A stretch of 64,000 bases of DNA from Anniella stebbinsi (lineage: Eukaryota; Chordata; Lepidosauria; Squamata; Anniellidae): positions 104,440,609 through 104,504,608 of the forward strand of contig JARDYH010000003.1 of NCBI GenBank assembly GCA_029215795.1, read 5' to 3'. A program made the translations under genes and the position numbers. Positions 23,932 through 35,479 of this stretch are shown here, one piece after another (the stretch's first letter is position 1; each line of letters begins with the position of its first letter). Below the pieces are notes generated by a model, which saw only the letters and a program-made list of their open reading frames with translations, had not been told where the DNA came from and did not search any database.

Positions 23932-25527
23932 GTTAATTTGGGGGTGTTTCTTTCTTGTTTCTCTTTTCTTAGATACCCTTCAGCTTGTTACTTGTGTCTG
24001 TGCGCTGATCTACACAAGGATTTTTACCAGCATTGAAATGCCTGGCTCACTGGCACATCATACGATGAACACCGCAAACCATCCTCTTCACGCTATTTCT
24101 CCCTCAGTATACCATTGTTTTCTAAACGACCTTTTCAATGTTTTTTCTGGTGCTTGTGCTTTCCATGAGTTATGAAGATGTGTGTGTTTCAACCAAGCAG
24201 TATTGTTACTCTTACTGGTAGGAATGACTTTAAAGCTTTCCCCAGCCTAAACTCCCTCTGGCCTCTTTCTCACCACCAGGAAAAGGTGCCCCCCTGCAAT
24301 TCTGAAATCAAATGTGGAACGAAAGGTCAATGTCCTCAGCTGCTGCTGTTACCTAGTTCTCAGACCAGGAGTGCAGTATATTGAAGGAGAAAAATGGCAA
24401 AGGAGAGTGAGGAAATGGAACTTATACTAATCCTTTTAAAGTCTTGTGAGCTAGTGGCTTTTAGTTCAATTAAATACTTGTGACTGGTTATGTCCTACAT
24501 GGAGCTATGGCTTTATGATCAGGCTTTGCACAACAATCCACCAAGCTAAATGGAACAATCAGCAATGCGTTGAGGCCTGCCATGTACTTGACTTATTGTG
24601 GTCCCCAGCAGGCAGAGACCTTATTGAGTTTTTGGTTGGTTGGCCATTATGTGTCTGATCATCTCTGTTTAACTTGGTGAGTCACAACTTGTGCACACCT
24701 CCTGGGGGTCAAAGGAGATTGTGCCTAGAAAAGAGTTAATGTTTTCTACAATCTGAATGTGATTTCAAACCTTTAACTCCATGCAGTTTTCTACACACTG
24801 AGAAGGCAAAAAGAGAAATGTCCTCTAAAAATATTGTAGGGACTTGTTGTAAACCACAGATTTTAGTTCCTTTTTTGTAGCATTTACCATCTAAATTAAG
24901 GCAGTATATGAGTTACAATTATGTTTTATCCTGCTTTTAATTTGTGCATGCCTCAATTCGGGTCTAAATTTATGTTCCGTTTTCCGAAACAAATCTAATT
25001 AACAGCCATGCTACCCCTGGATTATGCAAATGTTCTGCTACCCAGTGCTCAAGCACAAGTTTTGTAGACCTGGTACAAACACGTAACCCCCCTACCATTC
25101 CAGGGATCTCGTGCCTTCTTTGAAAAACTGGGGGGCTGATTTCTATTCTTTAGTCGTGATTATTGTTTTAGTTTTCTCTGTTTATGCTCCTTTTGTTCAA
25201 GGCAGTGTTTCTCAAACAGTGGGCTGGGATTTCAGGTGGGTTGTGACCCACTACTTCAGACAGCCCAGTGCCTGTTTCCTTAACCATCCTTCACCATGGC
25301 TGCACCATTCATACTACACATACAGACATAGTAGAGGGAGCTGGTTAGAAACAAGGCTAATATTTTTAAGGATACTACTTTTAAAAGATGAAATAAAGAG
25401 GAAGGGGATAAAAGAAGGAAGCTCTAATAGGAGGAAGTGAATGTCAACGCAGCAGGAGGGAGGGATGAAATAAATGGCAGTGGGTGGGAGGCTTCAAGTT
25501 AAGGGGGGAAGAAATGACAGAACATGA
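23932..25527. other. Gene-free stretch
   Basis: About 1.6 kb with no recognised gene. At about 25204 the sequence CAGTGTTTCTCAAACAGTGG resembles the left end of a hAT element, but no matching right end was located. Confidence 0.4.
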
Positions 25528-25944
25528 TGTTACAGTAAATAATCGGAGACCAGTCCAAAGTTCCAGTTTCAAACAGATAACCTTTATTTGCTAGCAAAGA
25601 CCACGGTCCGGAATCGTTCCACAGACTGCAGCCCCCCCTTTGGGTGACCCAGTCTCTTATACATTTCAAGCAAACAGGAAATATGCGTGTCATACAGCAG
25701 GATAATGCGTGCGCAACATCAGCAGGTATTTTTCTATATATGGTCTGGAACGATCTGTTACTTCTTACTGGGTCAGGTCACATGGTCTGTGGTCTGTGGT
25801 CGACTGCCTACATGCAGTGACAACAGCATAGGAACTACTTATGAGAGAAACAGAGAGGAAAAGAATGGGGGGGGTTAAAATCAAAATGGAGTCACTTTGG
25901 TCAAGCTAGCTGACTGGGGTCAGTTAGATGGGAATTCCCCTACA
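25528..25944 (-). mobile_element. Solo LTR of an endogenous retrovirus (417 bp)
   Basis: On the minus strand the unit starts TGTAGGGGAATTCCC and ends TTACTGTAACA. ATGA flanks both sides (25524-25527 and 25945-25948), an exact 4-bp duplication. A TATA-like GTATAAG lies at 25662-25656 and AATAAA at 25588-25583, about 70 bases apart, then a 55-base U5. No internal genes remain. The 4-bp duplication is typical of gammaretrovirus-like (class I) elements. Confidence 0.87.
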
Positions 25945-25948
25945 ATGA

Positions 25949-26214
25949 GTAAGAATATTTTGAGAGGCAAGTGGAGGGAGGAGGAAAACATATTAAAATA
26001 AAAAGTCTTCTCTGATATGTCCAGAACCAATGTCTGTAGTTCACTTGGGGAAAGCTGAACTGTGGAACTCCCTGCTACAAGGAAACAGTTGTGGCAAAAG
26101 AATGTAGCAATTCCCAAAGAGGATTTGGATAGCAATATAACATGATATCAGTAACTGCCAGTGGCTTATGCCAAATGTCACTCCATCTGCAACACCATTT
26201 TGTGACTAGTGGAC
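25949..26214. other. Short gene-free stretch
   Basis: Nothing recognised. Confidence 0.4.
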
Positions 26215-26560
26215 CTCGATAATTTTCAGCTGTCAATGGAGGCTTTTTAAAACCTAATTGCAGCGCGAGGGGCATTTATGGTCAGTGGTCATGGCTAGGG
26301 ATAAAGGGCAAACCACCCCTTGGAAAATCAGTCTTCCCCCACTGCATTTGGCTTCAATGGATGTCTTTTTAAAGCCTAAATGCAGCAATGGGGGCATTTG
26401 GGGAAGAAGAGTCACTGTTGGGGAAGGGAAGGCTAACCCTCCCATATGCTATGATACACACCTCTCAAAAATCACCCCTTTCTCTTTGCAATCAGGCTTT
26501 AAAAAGCCTCCATTGATGCCAATGGAATCTTTAATAAACCCTAATTGGAACAGGGGCCGT
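26215..26560. repeat. Diverged palindromic units around CAATGGAGGCTTTTTAAA
   Basis: Four related blocks (near 26235, 26355, 26490 and 26520) share a CAATGGA..CTTTTTAAA.CCTAA core, with the third block inverted relative to the first. The spacing is irregular (about 30-135 bp). It reads like an old palindromic or tandem element now decayed. Confidence 0.5.
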
Positions 26561-26586
26561 TTTCAAGAAGGGAGAGGGTTTGTGTA

Positions 26587-26588
<2 letters not shown>

Positions 26589-26670
<82 letters not shown>
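26589..26670. repeat. (GT)n(GA)n compound microsatellite
   Basis: About 17 GT units followed by about 23 GA units without interruption. These give the Cys-Val and Arg-Glu reading-frame artefacts here. Confidence 0.95.
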
Positions 26671-26674
<4 letters not shown>

Positions 26675-27858
26675 TGGGTTTGACATTATCAATGTGGAAG
26701 GCCAGATGAACACCACCATGCCACATGCAAATGTGTGCACACACACATATTGAAAGAAGAGGACCACAAGTTAGCCCCACTGTGTGCCATAGCTACCATC
26801 ACCCAGGGTGGAAACATTTCCCTGCCATCCACACATTTCAGATTGCATAGGAAAGAGCTCTCCACACCTCCTTATGTGTGTGCATAAAGAGGACCTCTGC
26901 CCCATCTGCAGGGAAGTCTTTCTGCTATGGGCGAAGGCAGCTAGAGATCTGGCCGCAGTATGCTGCAGAGCTCAGGGAGAGCCCACACGGCCCTGCCATC
27001 CCCTCATGCCTTCTTTCAATGTGTGGTATGTTCCAAACCTCCTTCTATAACAGCATATTATATTTGAGATAAATTGTCTGATTCTTTAAAGAACTGCCAA
27101 ACGGCCAAACAGGTAAATGGGAATCGTTAAATGAGAAGACGTGAGGCTAGAACACCAATAGTACCTGCAAGAGATGGTGGGGTGTTTTTTCCTGTTTCAA
27201 TCATTGGGGAAGGGGATGGCAGAAGGGGCTTGTTGCACAGAGGCAGCTGCAAGAATGGAAAACGGGCCCTACTACCTATTTGGAGTTACGCCAGTCTAAT
27301 CCGCTAGTCCAATTGAGGAAGTAAAAGAGATGTAAATCAATAGCATTGCTTCATATCTATGTGGAGATAAATGGTTTTAAATGTATTTTGCTCCAGTAGT
27401 TTTGGGTCCTGAATACTCTAATTAACCCTGTGCTGCCCCTTACTACGCCTCTACGTCAAGAGTGGGCAAAAGACAGGGCTGGATTTAACTGTATATGTAT
27501 GGGGGATTTGCAGTGGATCAGCAAGGTTTTCTGACTCCCAGTTATTTAGCAATAACAGCAACAAAATTATAACCCCCCCCCCCAAATCATACTGCTGAAA
27601 TAAAGAACATTTGAGGTAATGCGGAATGGATTCTGGTATGAAAGGACTGTAAGCTCTCCTCAGTTCTGATGCTGAAAACAAATCCTTGGGCTCAGAATTC
27701 TTTCATTCTCAGTGTATGTCTTTGGTACTAGGAAGATTCCAGCCTTGGGGTTCTAATAAAAAAAGATTGATCCTGCAAGCCTCAACTCTGCCCACCCCAG
27801 ATCTAGGTGGTGAATATTGGCAGAGCTCTGGACAGAAGGTGCAAGGTTCTGAGTATCA
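26671..27858. other. Gene-free stretch
   Basis: No gene recognised. A C run lies at about 27573-27583. Confidence 0.4.
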
Positions 27859-28215
27859 CATAGGAACATAAAGCAAGCCTCACTGAATCAGACCAAAGGT
27901 CCATCTTGTCTAGCATCCTGTTTGGGGCCAACCAGATACCTCCAAGAACTACAAGCAAGGTTAGAAGGCAATAGTCCTTTCCCTTTGTTGTTCCTCAGTA
28001 GCTGGCATTCAGAGTCATTCTGCCATTGAACATGATTGTTCCATAGCTGTCATGACTGGTGGCCACTGAATGCATTCTCCTTCATGTCTTTGTCTAATCC
28101 TTCTTCAAGCCATCCAAGTTGGTGGCTATCACTGCATCGTGACAGCAATTTCCATAAATGAAGTATGCATTGTGTGAAGAACTACTTACTTTTGTCTGTC
28201 CTAAATCTACTGCCA
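27859..28215 (-). mobile_element. CR1-like LINE 3' region
   Basis: It starts ACATAAAGCAAGCCTCACTG, AATCAGACCAAAGGTCCATC, and ends AAGAACTACTTACTTTTGTC. This is the inverse of the element at 31.8-32.3 kb (terminal GATCAAGCATGGCTCTTCTT and a frame resembling FRTDKKEILLRTAHR). The copy is a 3' fragment. Confidence 0.8.
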
Positions 28216-29400
28216 ATTTCATTGTGAAACCTAGTATTGTGATTCTAGAGTTATATTGGTGCAGAAAATTATTTTTAGTACAGAGTACCCAGAATCCTGG
28301 CTATGGCTTGGCCCAGCACAACTCAAGCCACAGCAGATGTTCAAGGATCAACACTTTGGTATTATTAAAAGCAAGCCATAGCTAGTCTAACTTATACTGT
28401 GGCCCCAACTGTTTGCTTATTGTAAATCATTTTTATATATTCCCCCTTCATATGGGTTCTCAGGGTGATTTTTTTTAAAAAAATAGCAATACAATAAAAA
28501 TGCAAATAAAGAAGATCAAAGCAATCATAAAATGTAAGAACTGAAAGGCAGCAAGACCTTAAAAGCCAAATAAAACACATCAACAAGATTAAAATTATAG
28601 CTAAAAAGCCTGGGGTGGGAAAGGCTTTGCTTGTTGCTAAAAGCTTATCAAAGTAGACACCAGAGGGACCTCGCTGGAGAAAGCATTCCTTACTTGTATA
28701 CCTCCACTGACAAGGCCTTGTGCTTGGTCTCAGACAGTGGGCACACTTATAGAAAGCCCTCTACTAAAGATCTTAACAGATGGGAAAGCACATACAGAGA
28801 TGGCTGGTCTTCTGCCAGCTTGTTGGATACTTGCCACCTTCCGACTTCAACCAAGAAGAGTGTATACAAGCTGTTACATAATTGTCAGATGAACCCCATA
28901 TTTTGGAACCTTCTTTTCAAGATGATGAATTGGATCCTGATGGAGCGAGGAATCCTATGGCCTCTAGACAGAGTCTGAGGGACCATAGGATATTTCAGAT
29001 TCCTGGATCTGAGGTCAGAGATAGCACTCTGACCTCGGGCCCAGGAATCTGAGATCCCTGCTCCTCCCCTTCACAGCCAGCACAGAGAGATCTACACCAG
29101 CTGCCTCTCTGAGGTTGCAAAAGTGACCTAGGAGGGGACTGGAAAAACTGGCTTACACCATATCCTGAGGCCTCCTCAACCTCCTTCCCTCCCCCTCTGT
29201 GACGCCTCGGCTAGACAGGTGAAAAAGCCCATCTAGCTGAAATGCAAAGCGGGAGGTGCAGTGCAGGTAAGGTTTGCTTCTGCCATGCCTCCAACTATGC
29301 ACTGAATACTCATAAGCCTCCATGTTTGGAGGCTTATGAGTATCAAGAGCAGATTCCATAGGATTGCACCCTTAGTCATACTTAGAGTAGGCTCACTGAA
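28216..29400. other. Gene-free stretch with a perfect hairpin
   Basis: No gene recognised. An imperfect inverted repeat (TCAGATTCCTGGATCTGAGG against its inverse) lies at about 28997-29053, and a perfect 16-bp hairpin at 29306-29343. Confidence 0.45.
29306..29343. repeat. Perfect 16-bp hairpin
   Basis: The arm ATACTCATAAGCCTCC (29306-29321), a 6-base loop, and the exact inverse arm (29328-29343). It is too short for a microRNA precursor and may be a MITE centre. Confidence 0.7.
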
Positions 29401-29410
29401 ATCACCAGGA

Positions 29411-29411
29411 C

Positions 29412-29451
<40 letters not shown>

Positions 29452-29485
29452 TTATTTATTACCCACCTCTCCCTTCTATATCAAT
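29411..29485 (-). mobile_element. Retroposon 3' tail with (TAA)n
   Basis: (ATA)n at 29412-29450, then GTTATTTATTACCCACCTCT, the inverse of the GGAGAGGCGGGTAAGAAATA tail at 56.2 kb. Confidence 0.65.
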
Positions 29486-31365
29486 GGATCTACTCTGACT
29501 ACATCTGGATCTAATCCTATATTTCCACTAGCAATCCAGGGGAGAAAAGGGTAAAATATTCCACCAACCTTGAGTGAGTCATTTCATCAGTTAGATAAGA
29601 TTTTTATTATTATTATTTTTTGCCATTGGCTTTAGATAAATTGCAAGATTAGGTACAACTCTACATTTCATTTTCACATGCAATTATAAAATTGCTAGAT
29701 TAAAGCATCTGCTAACAGTGTAGGACTTAAACGTTCTGCCTTGATTATTAGGAAACATTTTAACATCCCCCTCAAAATATGGGCTCGATCCAGTTGAAGT
29801 TAAATGCTTTTACATCTTATTTGTTTCAGAGAGAGAGAGAGAGAGAGAGAGAGAAGCAAACAGTTACTTAGAGGCCTAGTACAAGCCTACCCAACTCCAT
29901 CAGCAATCTCCATGCAAGGTCCAAGTATTTTGTGACTTGGGCAGGCTGTTCAACTCCAGGTGAAGCCGTCTGACTTCTCACTTACCGTCAAGCATCCTGG
30001 GAGCCACTTTCCCACATACCTCTGGCACTCAGACTATCCCCAGCAGAAGTAGGACTGGTGCCCCATGTGGGAGCATAAGGAAAAGTGTAAATGGGGATGC
30101 GTGAAGGTAAACACTGAAGGTCTGCCTGGAGTCGGTGCCCTGCCAGCAAGTCATCACGAATTCTTGGAAGATCATCAGTTGCTGGATTTTGAGACTGCTA
30201 ATGAAGGAGAGTTATAATGAGAGCCATTCTACGTCCTGCTGACTGCACACAAAGATTGCATATTTGCAACCTTCCCATTTCCTCTCTCATGGAGAAAACA
30301 TTCACCACCCATCCTGATCATTTTAGCAGACTTTCTAACCAAAGGAAGGCATGGCCAAGAAAGGGAGGCCAGAACAGAGTTTTAAGAATGGCTGCAATCA
30401 TGCACTCCATGCAAATGGAGAGCAGGGTACAAATCAATTCCCACTGCACCTCCAGGCAGAGAGCAATGACAGGTTGCAGGCATCAAACAGACTTTGGTTC
30501 CAGCGCATACGGCCTGTAATTTTATATATGTCCACATGAAGGAAGTGGCTATTTTCTTGACAAGAAGTCAGGTGGGGAGGGCTGTTAGAGGGAAAAGATG
30601 TATTTTCAGTTTCCATGGAAAATGAGTAGGAAATGATATAAACTGAATTCTAATGCCAGAAAATCTACCTTAAAGTGAGAAATATGTGTCTGAGATTATT
30701 ATATTTGTAGCTCTGCTATTATAACCAGTAGAGGTCTCTCTTCCACTAACCCAAAAATCATTAATTTTTTTGCTTTTAAAAAAATCTGTTTTAAACCAAT
30801 TTCTCTGTGTGTGTCTCATGCGCACCCACACCTATTAATGCAGGGAACAGTTTTGCTAAAATGGCTGCAAACAGATACACCCTTCATCCTGGAAAGATCA
30901 TGATCCTGGCAAAATTTACCTATAGAATGGGATGACTTTGTAGTATGTGCTGTAAGGACTACAGCTGGCTGAAGAATCTGATCAAGTAGCAATTTATTGA
31001 TTTGTGATTTTATATACCGCTAAATATGATAAAATCTCTAAGCGATTAGTGCTGGGTTCCCCAATGCTAGAGGGGACATAAGTTCCGACTGTCCTAGCTG
31101 CAAGGGTCAGGCCCTGTTTTCTCAGTCCTGTCCTGATAAAGCACTGTGCCTGTTTTGCCTTGGCCAGAGGATATGGAGATGCCTCTTAAAATGTTAGGTC
31201 TACACATGCATTAGAGTTGCCATTCAAAAGGTTTCATCCCCTTCTTGTCAGTTTCAAGGAGAAACCACCCACAAGGTCTAGAGATGCAAAGGTCACTACC
31301 CTCTTAGCAGGAAGAATAAGGACAGGCGGGGGAGGTTTGGACTGGTGGAGACCACGAGCCAAGGT
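29486..31365. other. Gene-free stretch
   Basis: No gene recognised. A (GA)n tract lies at about 29829-29855. A fragment TTTATATACCGCTAAATATG near 31008 is a degraded L2 3' end on the minus strand. Confidence 0.4.
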
Positions 31366-31367
31366 GG

Positions 31368-31516
31368 CCTAAGGCAGCCTTCCCCAAGGGACCTCCAGAT
31401 GTCTTGGACTACAGCTCCCATCATTCCCAGGCAGCAGGGCCATGTTGGCTGGGAATCAGGGGAGTTGCAGTCCAACACATCTAGAGGGGAGCAGGTTGGG
31501 AAAGGCTGGCCGAGGG
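31368..31516. mobile_element. Inverted-repeat MITE-like element, full copy
   Basis: AAGGCAGCCTTCCCCAAGGG, then GACTACAGCTCCCATCATTC on the left are mirrored by GGGAGTTGCAGTCCAACACA and GGTTGGGAAAGGCTGGCC on the right. This is the whole form of the element seen in part at 8.2, 11.3 and 52.5 kb. No coding capacity. Confidence 0.75.
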
Positions 31517-31794
31517 TTATTTCAGCCATTGTGGCTTCTACTGTCACTGCAGTAACTGTCTGACCTTGCAACACTAAGGAGTCAAGAAGTTTGTTTTGTG
31601 AAGGTCCGGAATAGGGACATGAAAGCAATTAACTAGCCCCTTAACATTTTGTTCTAGACTTAAAAGGGGTGGCAGCAGGACGAGACTCCTGTGACTGTTA
31701 TTTGGCCACAATGTGAAGACAGACTGGTGTAGAGATTTCATGGTCAAGGGGAGTAAACGTCTGTGCCTCCTTGACATCCCATGCCATCTGCTCT

Positions 31795-32305
31795 TTTAGC
31801 TTAGAAAAAAGGCAGGTAAAGGGAGACATGATAGAAGTGTACAAAATAATGCATGGTATGGAGAAAGTGGATAAAGAGACATTTTTCTCCCTCTCTCATA
31901 ATATGAGAACCCAGGATCATCCCACGAAGGTGATTTGTGGGCAGTTCAGGACAGATAAAAAGGAAATACTTCTTCGCACAGCACATCGTTAAACTATGGA
32001 ATTCGCTTCCACAAGATGAAGTGATGGCCACCACTTTAGATGGCTTTGAAAGGGGGTTGGACAAATTCATGGAGGATAAGGCTATCAGTAGTTACTAGTC
32101 CTGATGGTTATATGCTACCTCCAGTATCAGAGGCAATATGCCTATGTACACCAATTGCTGGAGAACATGGGTGGAAGGGTGCATCAGCACTTAAGTCCTG
32201 TTTATGGGTTTCCTGGTCAATAGTTGTTTGACCACTGTGTGAACAAAATGCTGTACTAGATGGACCCTTGATCTGATCAAGCATGGCTCTTCTTATGTTC
32301 TTCCC
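31795..32305 (+). mobile_element. CR1-like LINE 3' region
   Basis: The frame at 31795-31992 reads GDMIEVYKIMHGMEKVDKET, then FRTDKKEILLRTAHR, the CR1/L3-type RT C-terminus. It is followed by TTAGATGGCTTTGAAAGGGG and ends at TGGCTCTTCTTATGTTCTTC. It is 5'-truncated, with a frame break near 31990. Confidence 0.88.
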
Positions 32306-33194
32306 CAGCTCCTATCTCCACTCCCAGCAAGGAAAAGCTCTTCTCTCCAATCAGCAGCTGATCGGAGATAAGTTTTTCCCTGCTGAGCACTGAAAATGTT
32401 TGTCTTTCTTAGAGCTTAGCGGGGAAAAGCTTTTACCTCTAATCAGCTGCTGAGATGAGAGCTTTTCCCTTCTGGAGAATGGGGAGAACAGGGTGGGAAG
32501 AAGCCACTGAGTGATTTAGTCCTGCTTACCTCTCAGTAGACATGCAGAGGCTTGGTATTTGGGATGCCATTTGAAAGTGTTGTGGAGTGATTAAGTCCTG
32601 CTTACTTATGAGTAGGAAAGGGGGGTGTAGGCACACACACATGAATATCCCTCATCCTCTGAGCGGACACTGGATGCAGCCACCACAGCCAAAAACGTAT
32701 GCACCCCTGATGTAAATAAATACACACACACACACTTTCCCCTGCTTAATTTGAACACTACCAAGAAGTAGCAGGTAGCCAGCCACTAGTGATTTTCATA
32801 TATCAATTAGAATTTGCAGAGACTTGGATGCCAGCATCTGCTATTAGAATGTTGTGAGCTACATGGATACAAATACTTTGTGAATGTTGTGAGCTACAAA
32901 TGTTGTGAGCTACATGGATACAAATACTTTGGGAACAAATAAATATATACAATTCCTGGTAGGTTTTGACAGTCCCCATGTTGTAGTGGGGCATATATTT
33001 GAATTAGCCCTTCTACCCATTTAAATGATTGGGGGAAATATAATTGAGTTCGCAAGGACAAACTCTGAATGACAAGAAAAGTAATTGTAAGATTCACTTG
33101 GATCAAATTTATTTTGTTCTTTGTTATTATTGTATGTCATGCTTCTCTTTTGTAAAGAATAAATATATTATTATTTAAATGAAATTGTTCCTAA
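32306..33194. other. Gene-free stretch
   Basis: No gene recognised. It contains CAATCAGCAGCTGATCGGAG and related palindromes (about 32345-32480), an (AC)n tract (about 32709-32734) and a local near-duplication of GAATGTTGTGAGCTACATGG (about 32848-32935). Confidence 0.45.
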
Positions 33195-33222
33195 AGATAG
33201 ATAGATGATAGATAGGTAGGTG

Positions 33223-33297
<75 letters not shown>
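33195..33297. repeat. (GATA)n/(GA)n microsatellite
   Basis: GATA units on both sides of a GA run, ending in about 11 GATA units before CATCC. Confidence 0.93.
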
Positions 33298-33832
33298 CCA
33301 TCCACAGCCAGGGTTAGAGTTCAAGAGTTGTAGCTGCCTGCCCCACTCTGGAAAATTCCAAGCTCTTTTCCTGAATCTTAAAACTTTCCTTAAAATAGAA
33401 AAGTGAACTACAAAATTCAACCAGAGTCCTATTGATGTAATTGGGAGATGTTAAATAAGAACTTAATTGTCTCCCACTGAAACCAAGGGTAATATCTACA
33501 GGACAGGGTCAGTAGGCACATAATATAGTAGTTTTGCTCAAGCCAACCAGGTTGGAATCTGGTCATGCCTGGATGAGAGACCTTGTAGCCTATATGGGCC
33601 ACTTTGAGTTCCACAGGAAAAGGTGGGCTAAAAATCTGGTATCTAAATAAACTTCAATAAGAGTATGCCTTTACTGTGCAGTTCTATGCATGTTTACTCA
33701 GATGAGAGCTCAATGGCGCTTACTCCCAAGTGAACATGCATAAGACATATAGCTTCAGTCTTTAATCTTTTTACTTATTATTATTATTATTATTTACATT
33801 TATATACCGCCCCATAGCCGAAGCTAACCCCA
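33298..33832. other. Gene-free stretch ending in an L2 tail
   Basis: No gene recognised. 33777-33832 is an L2 3' terminus on the minus strand ((AAT)n, then TATATACCGCCCCATAGCCG). Confidence 0.5.
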
Positions 33833-34948
33833 TTCTCCAGAATGGGGTTCCGCAGGGGTCAGTTTTGTCCCCCATGCTGTTCAACGTGTACATGAAACCA
33901 TTGGGTGCGGTCATCCGGAGTTTTGGAGTGCGTTGTCATCAGTATGTTGATGACACGTAACTCTACTTCTTCTCATCTGTATCAGGTGAGACTGTGGATG
34001 TGCTGAACCGGTGCCTGGCTGTGACAATGGACTGGATGAGGGCTAATAAACTGAAACTCAATCCAGACAAGACTGAGATGCTGTTAGTGGATGGTTCTGC
34101 TGACCAGATGGAGGGACTTCAATCTGTTCTGGATGGGGTTGCACTCCCCCTGAAGGAGCAAGTTCATAGCTTGTGGGTTCTCCTAGAACCATCTGTCACT
34201 TGAGGCTCAGGTGGCCTCAATGGCACGGAGTGCCTTCTAACAACTTTGGTTGGTGGCTCAGCTATGACCCTATCTGGACAGGGATAACCTGGCTTCATTT
34301 GTCTATGCTCTGGTAACTTCTAAGTTAGATCACTGCAATGCACTCTACATGGGGCTGCCTTTGAAGACAGTTCAGAAGCTGCAGCTTGTGCAAAATGCAG
34401 CAGCCAGACTAATAACCCGAAGAAGTTTGAACATATAAAACCGACTCTGGCACACTTGCATTGGCTGCCTGTATGTTTCCGAGCCCGATTCAAGGTGCTG
34501 GTTTTAACCTATAAAGCCTTACATGCCTTGGGACCACAATACCTGATGGACCGCCTCTCCCGACACGAACCTACCCGTACACTACCATCCACATCTAAGA
34601 TCCTCCTCCGGTTGCCTACTCCGAGGGAAGCACAGAGGGTGGCAACAAGGGAGAGGGCCTTTTCAGTGGTGGCCCCCCAATTGCCTGGCGCCAACATTAT
34701 CTTTTCGGGGCCAAGTCAAGACTTTCCTCTTCTCCCAGGCATTTAACAGCATATGATGAGGGTTTTGTGTTGTTGTTGTGCTTTGACCCAGAATTCTAGT
34801 TTTAAAGGATATTGTAATTATAACTTGTTTTTATGCTTGATGGTTTTAAATTTTGTACATCGGTGTTTTTAATGTTCAATGATTTTAATTTTTGTAAACC
34901 GCCCAGACAGCTTCGGCTATGGGGCGGCGGTATATAAATGGAATAAAA

Positions 34949-34979
<31 letters not shown>

Positions 34980-34984
34980 ATAGA
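33833..34984 (+). mobile_element. L2 LINE, 3' half
   Basis: It starts within the reverse transcriptase at [20 protein letters not shown], followed by the catalytic HQYVDDT (then a stop), MDWMRANKLKLNPDKTEML, DGVALPLKEQVHSL and, after frameshifts, LHWLPVCFRARFKVLVLTYK and TRERAFSVVAPQLPG. The 3' end is CCGCCCAGACAGCTTCGGCT, then (AAAT)n at 34947-34981. It is 5'-truncated and inactive. Confidence 0.92.
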
Positions 34985-35111
34985 GCTAGGCAGCCCAGGA
35001 GAAGCCTGCTCTCTGTGCATTACTTCACCTTCCTTTTCTTTTAAGTCATGCAGGCTAGTCATCATCACCACATCATCTGGTACTAAATTCCATAAATTCA
35101 TTGTGCATTTT
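34985..35111. other. Short gene-free stretch
   Basis: Nothing recognised. Confidence 0.4.
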
Positions 35112-35175
35112 GAGAAGAAGAAGAAGAAGAAGAAGAAGAAGAAGAAGAAGAAGAAGAAGAAGAAGAAGAAGAAGA
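35112..35175. repeat. (GAA)n microsatellite
   Basis: About 21 GAA units. These produce poly-Arg and poly-Ser reading-frame artefacts. Confidence 0.96.
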
Positions 35176-35479
35176 CAAAGACAGGTTGGGCTGAAGGATC
35201 TTCCTCTCATCGGTCCACCACCGCGGCAGAGGGAGGGAGTGGGGACGGCCCTCAAGACTGAAATTCAAATTGCCTTCATGGACCAATGGGCGAGGCAGAA
35301 GGGTACACAAGCGAACTCGAGCACCCCCCCTCCCCTCAGGGCTTTGTTTGGTGTGCAGTTGGGACACAACATGCACAGCTGGGAAAAATAATGTGCAGTT
35401 AGAAATCTGATAATGTGCAGTCCTGAAAGAGAAATAATTTGTGTGGCTGGGGGGGGGGGGGGCGCAGGGGGTGTCGGAC

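Noticed and set aside
25204..25260. hAT element of the SPIN type
   Set aside because: Only a left-end-like sequence is present; no right end or duplication.
28631..28978. 115-codon plus-strand frame resembling part of an ORF2-like protein
   Set aside because: It starts with a non-convincing context and has no identifiable motif; not enough to call a LINE.
33183..33297. CRISPR-like array
   Set aside because: A simple GATA/GA microsatellite without spacers, in a vertebrate genome.
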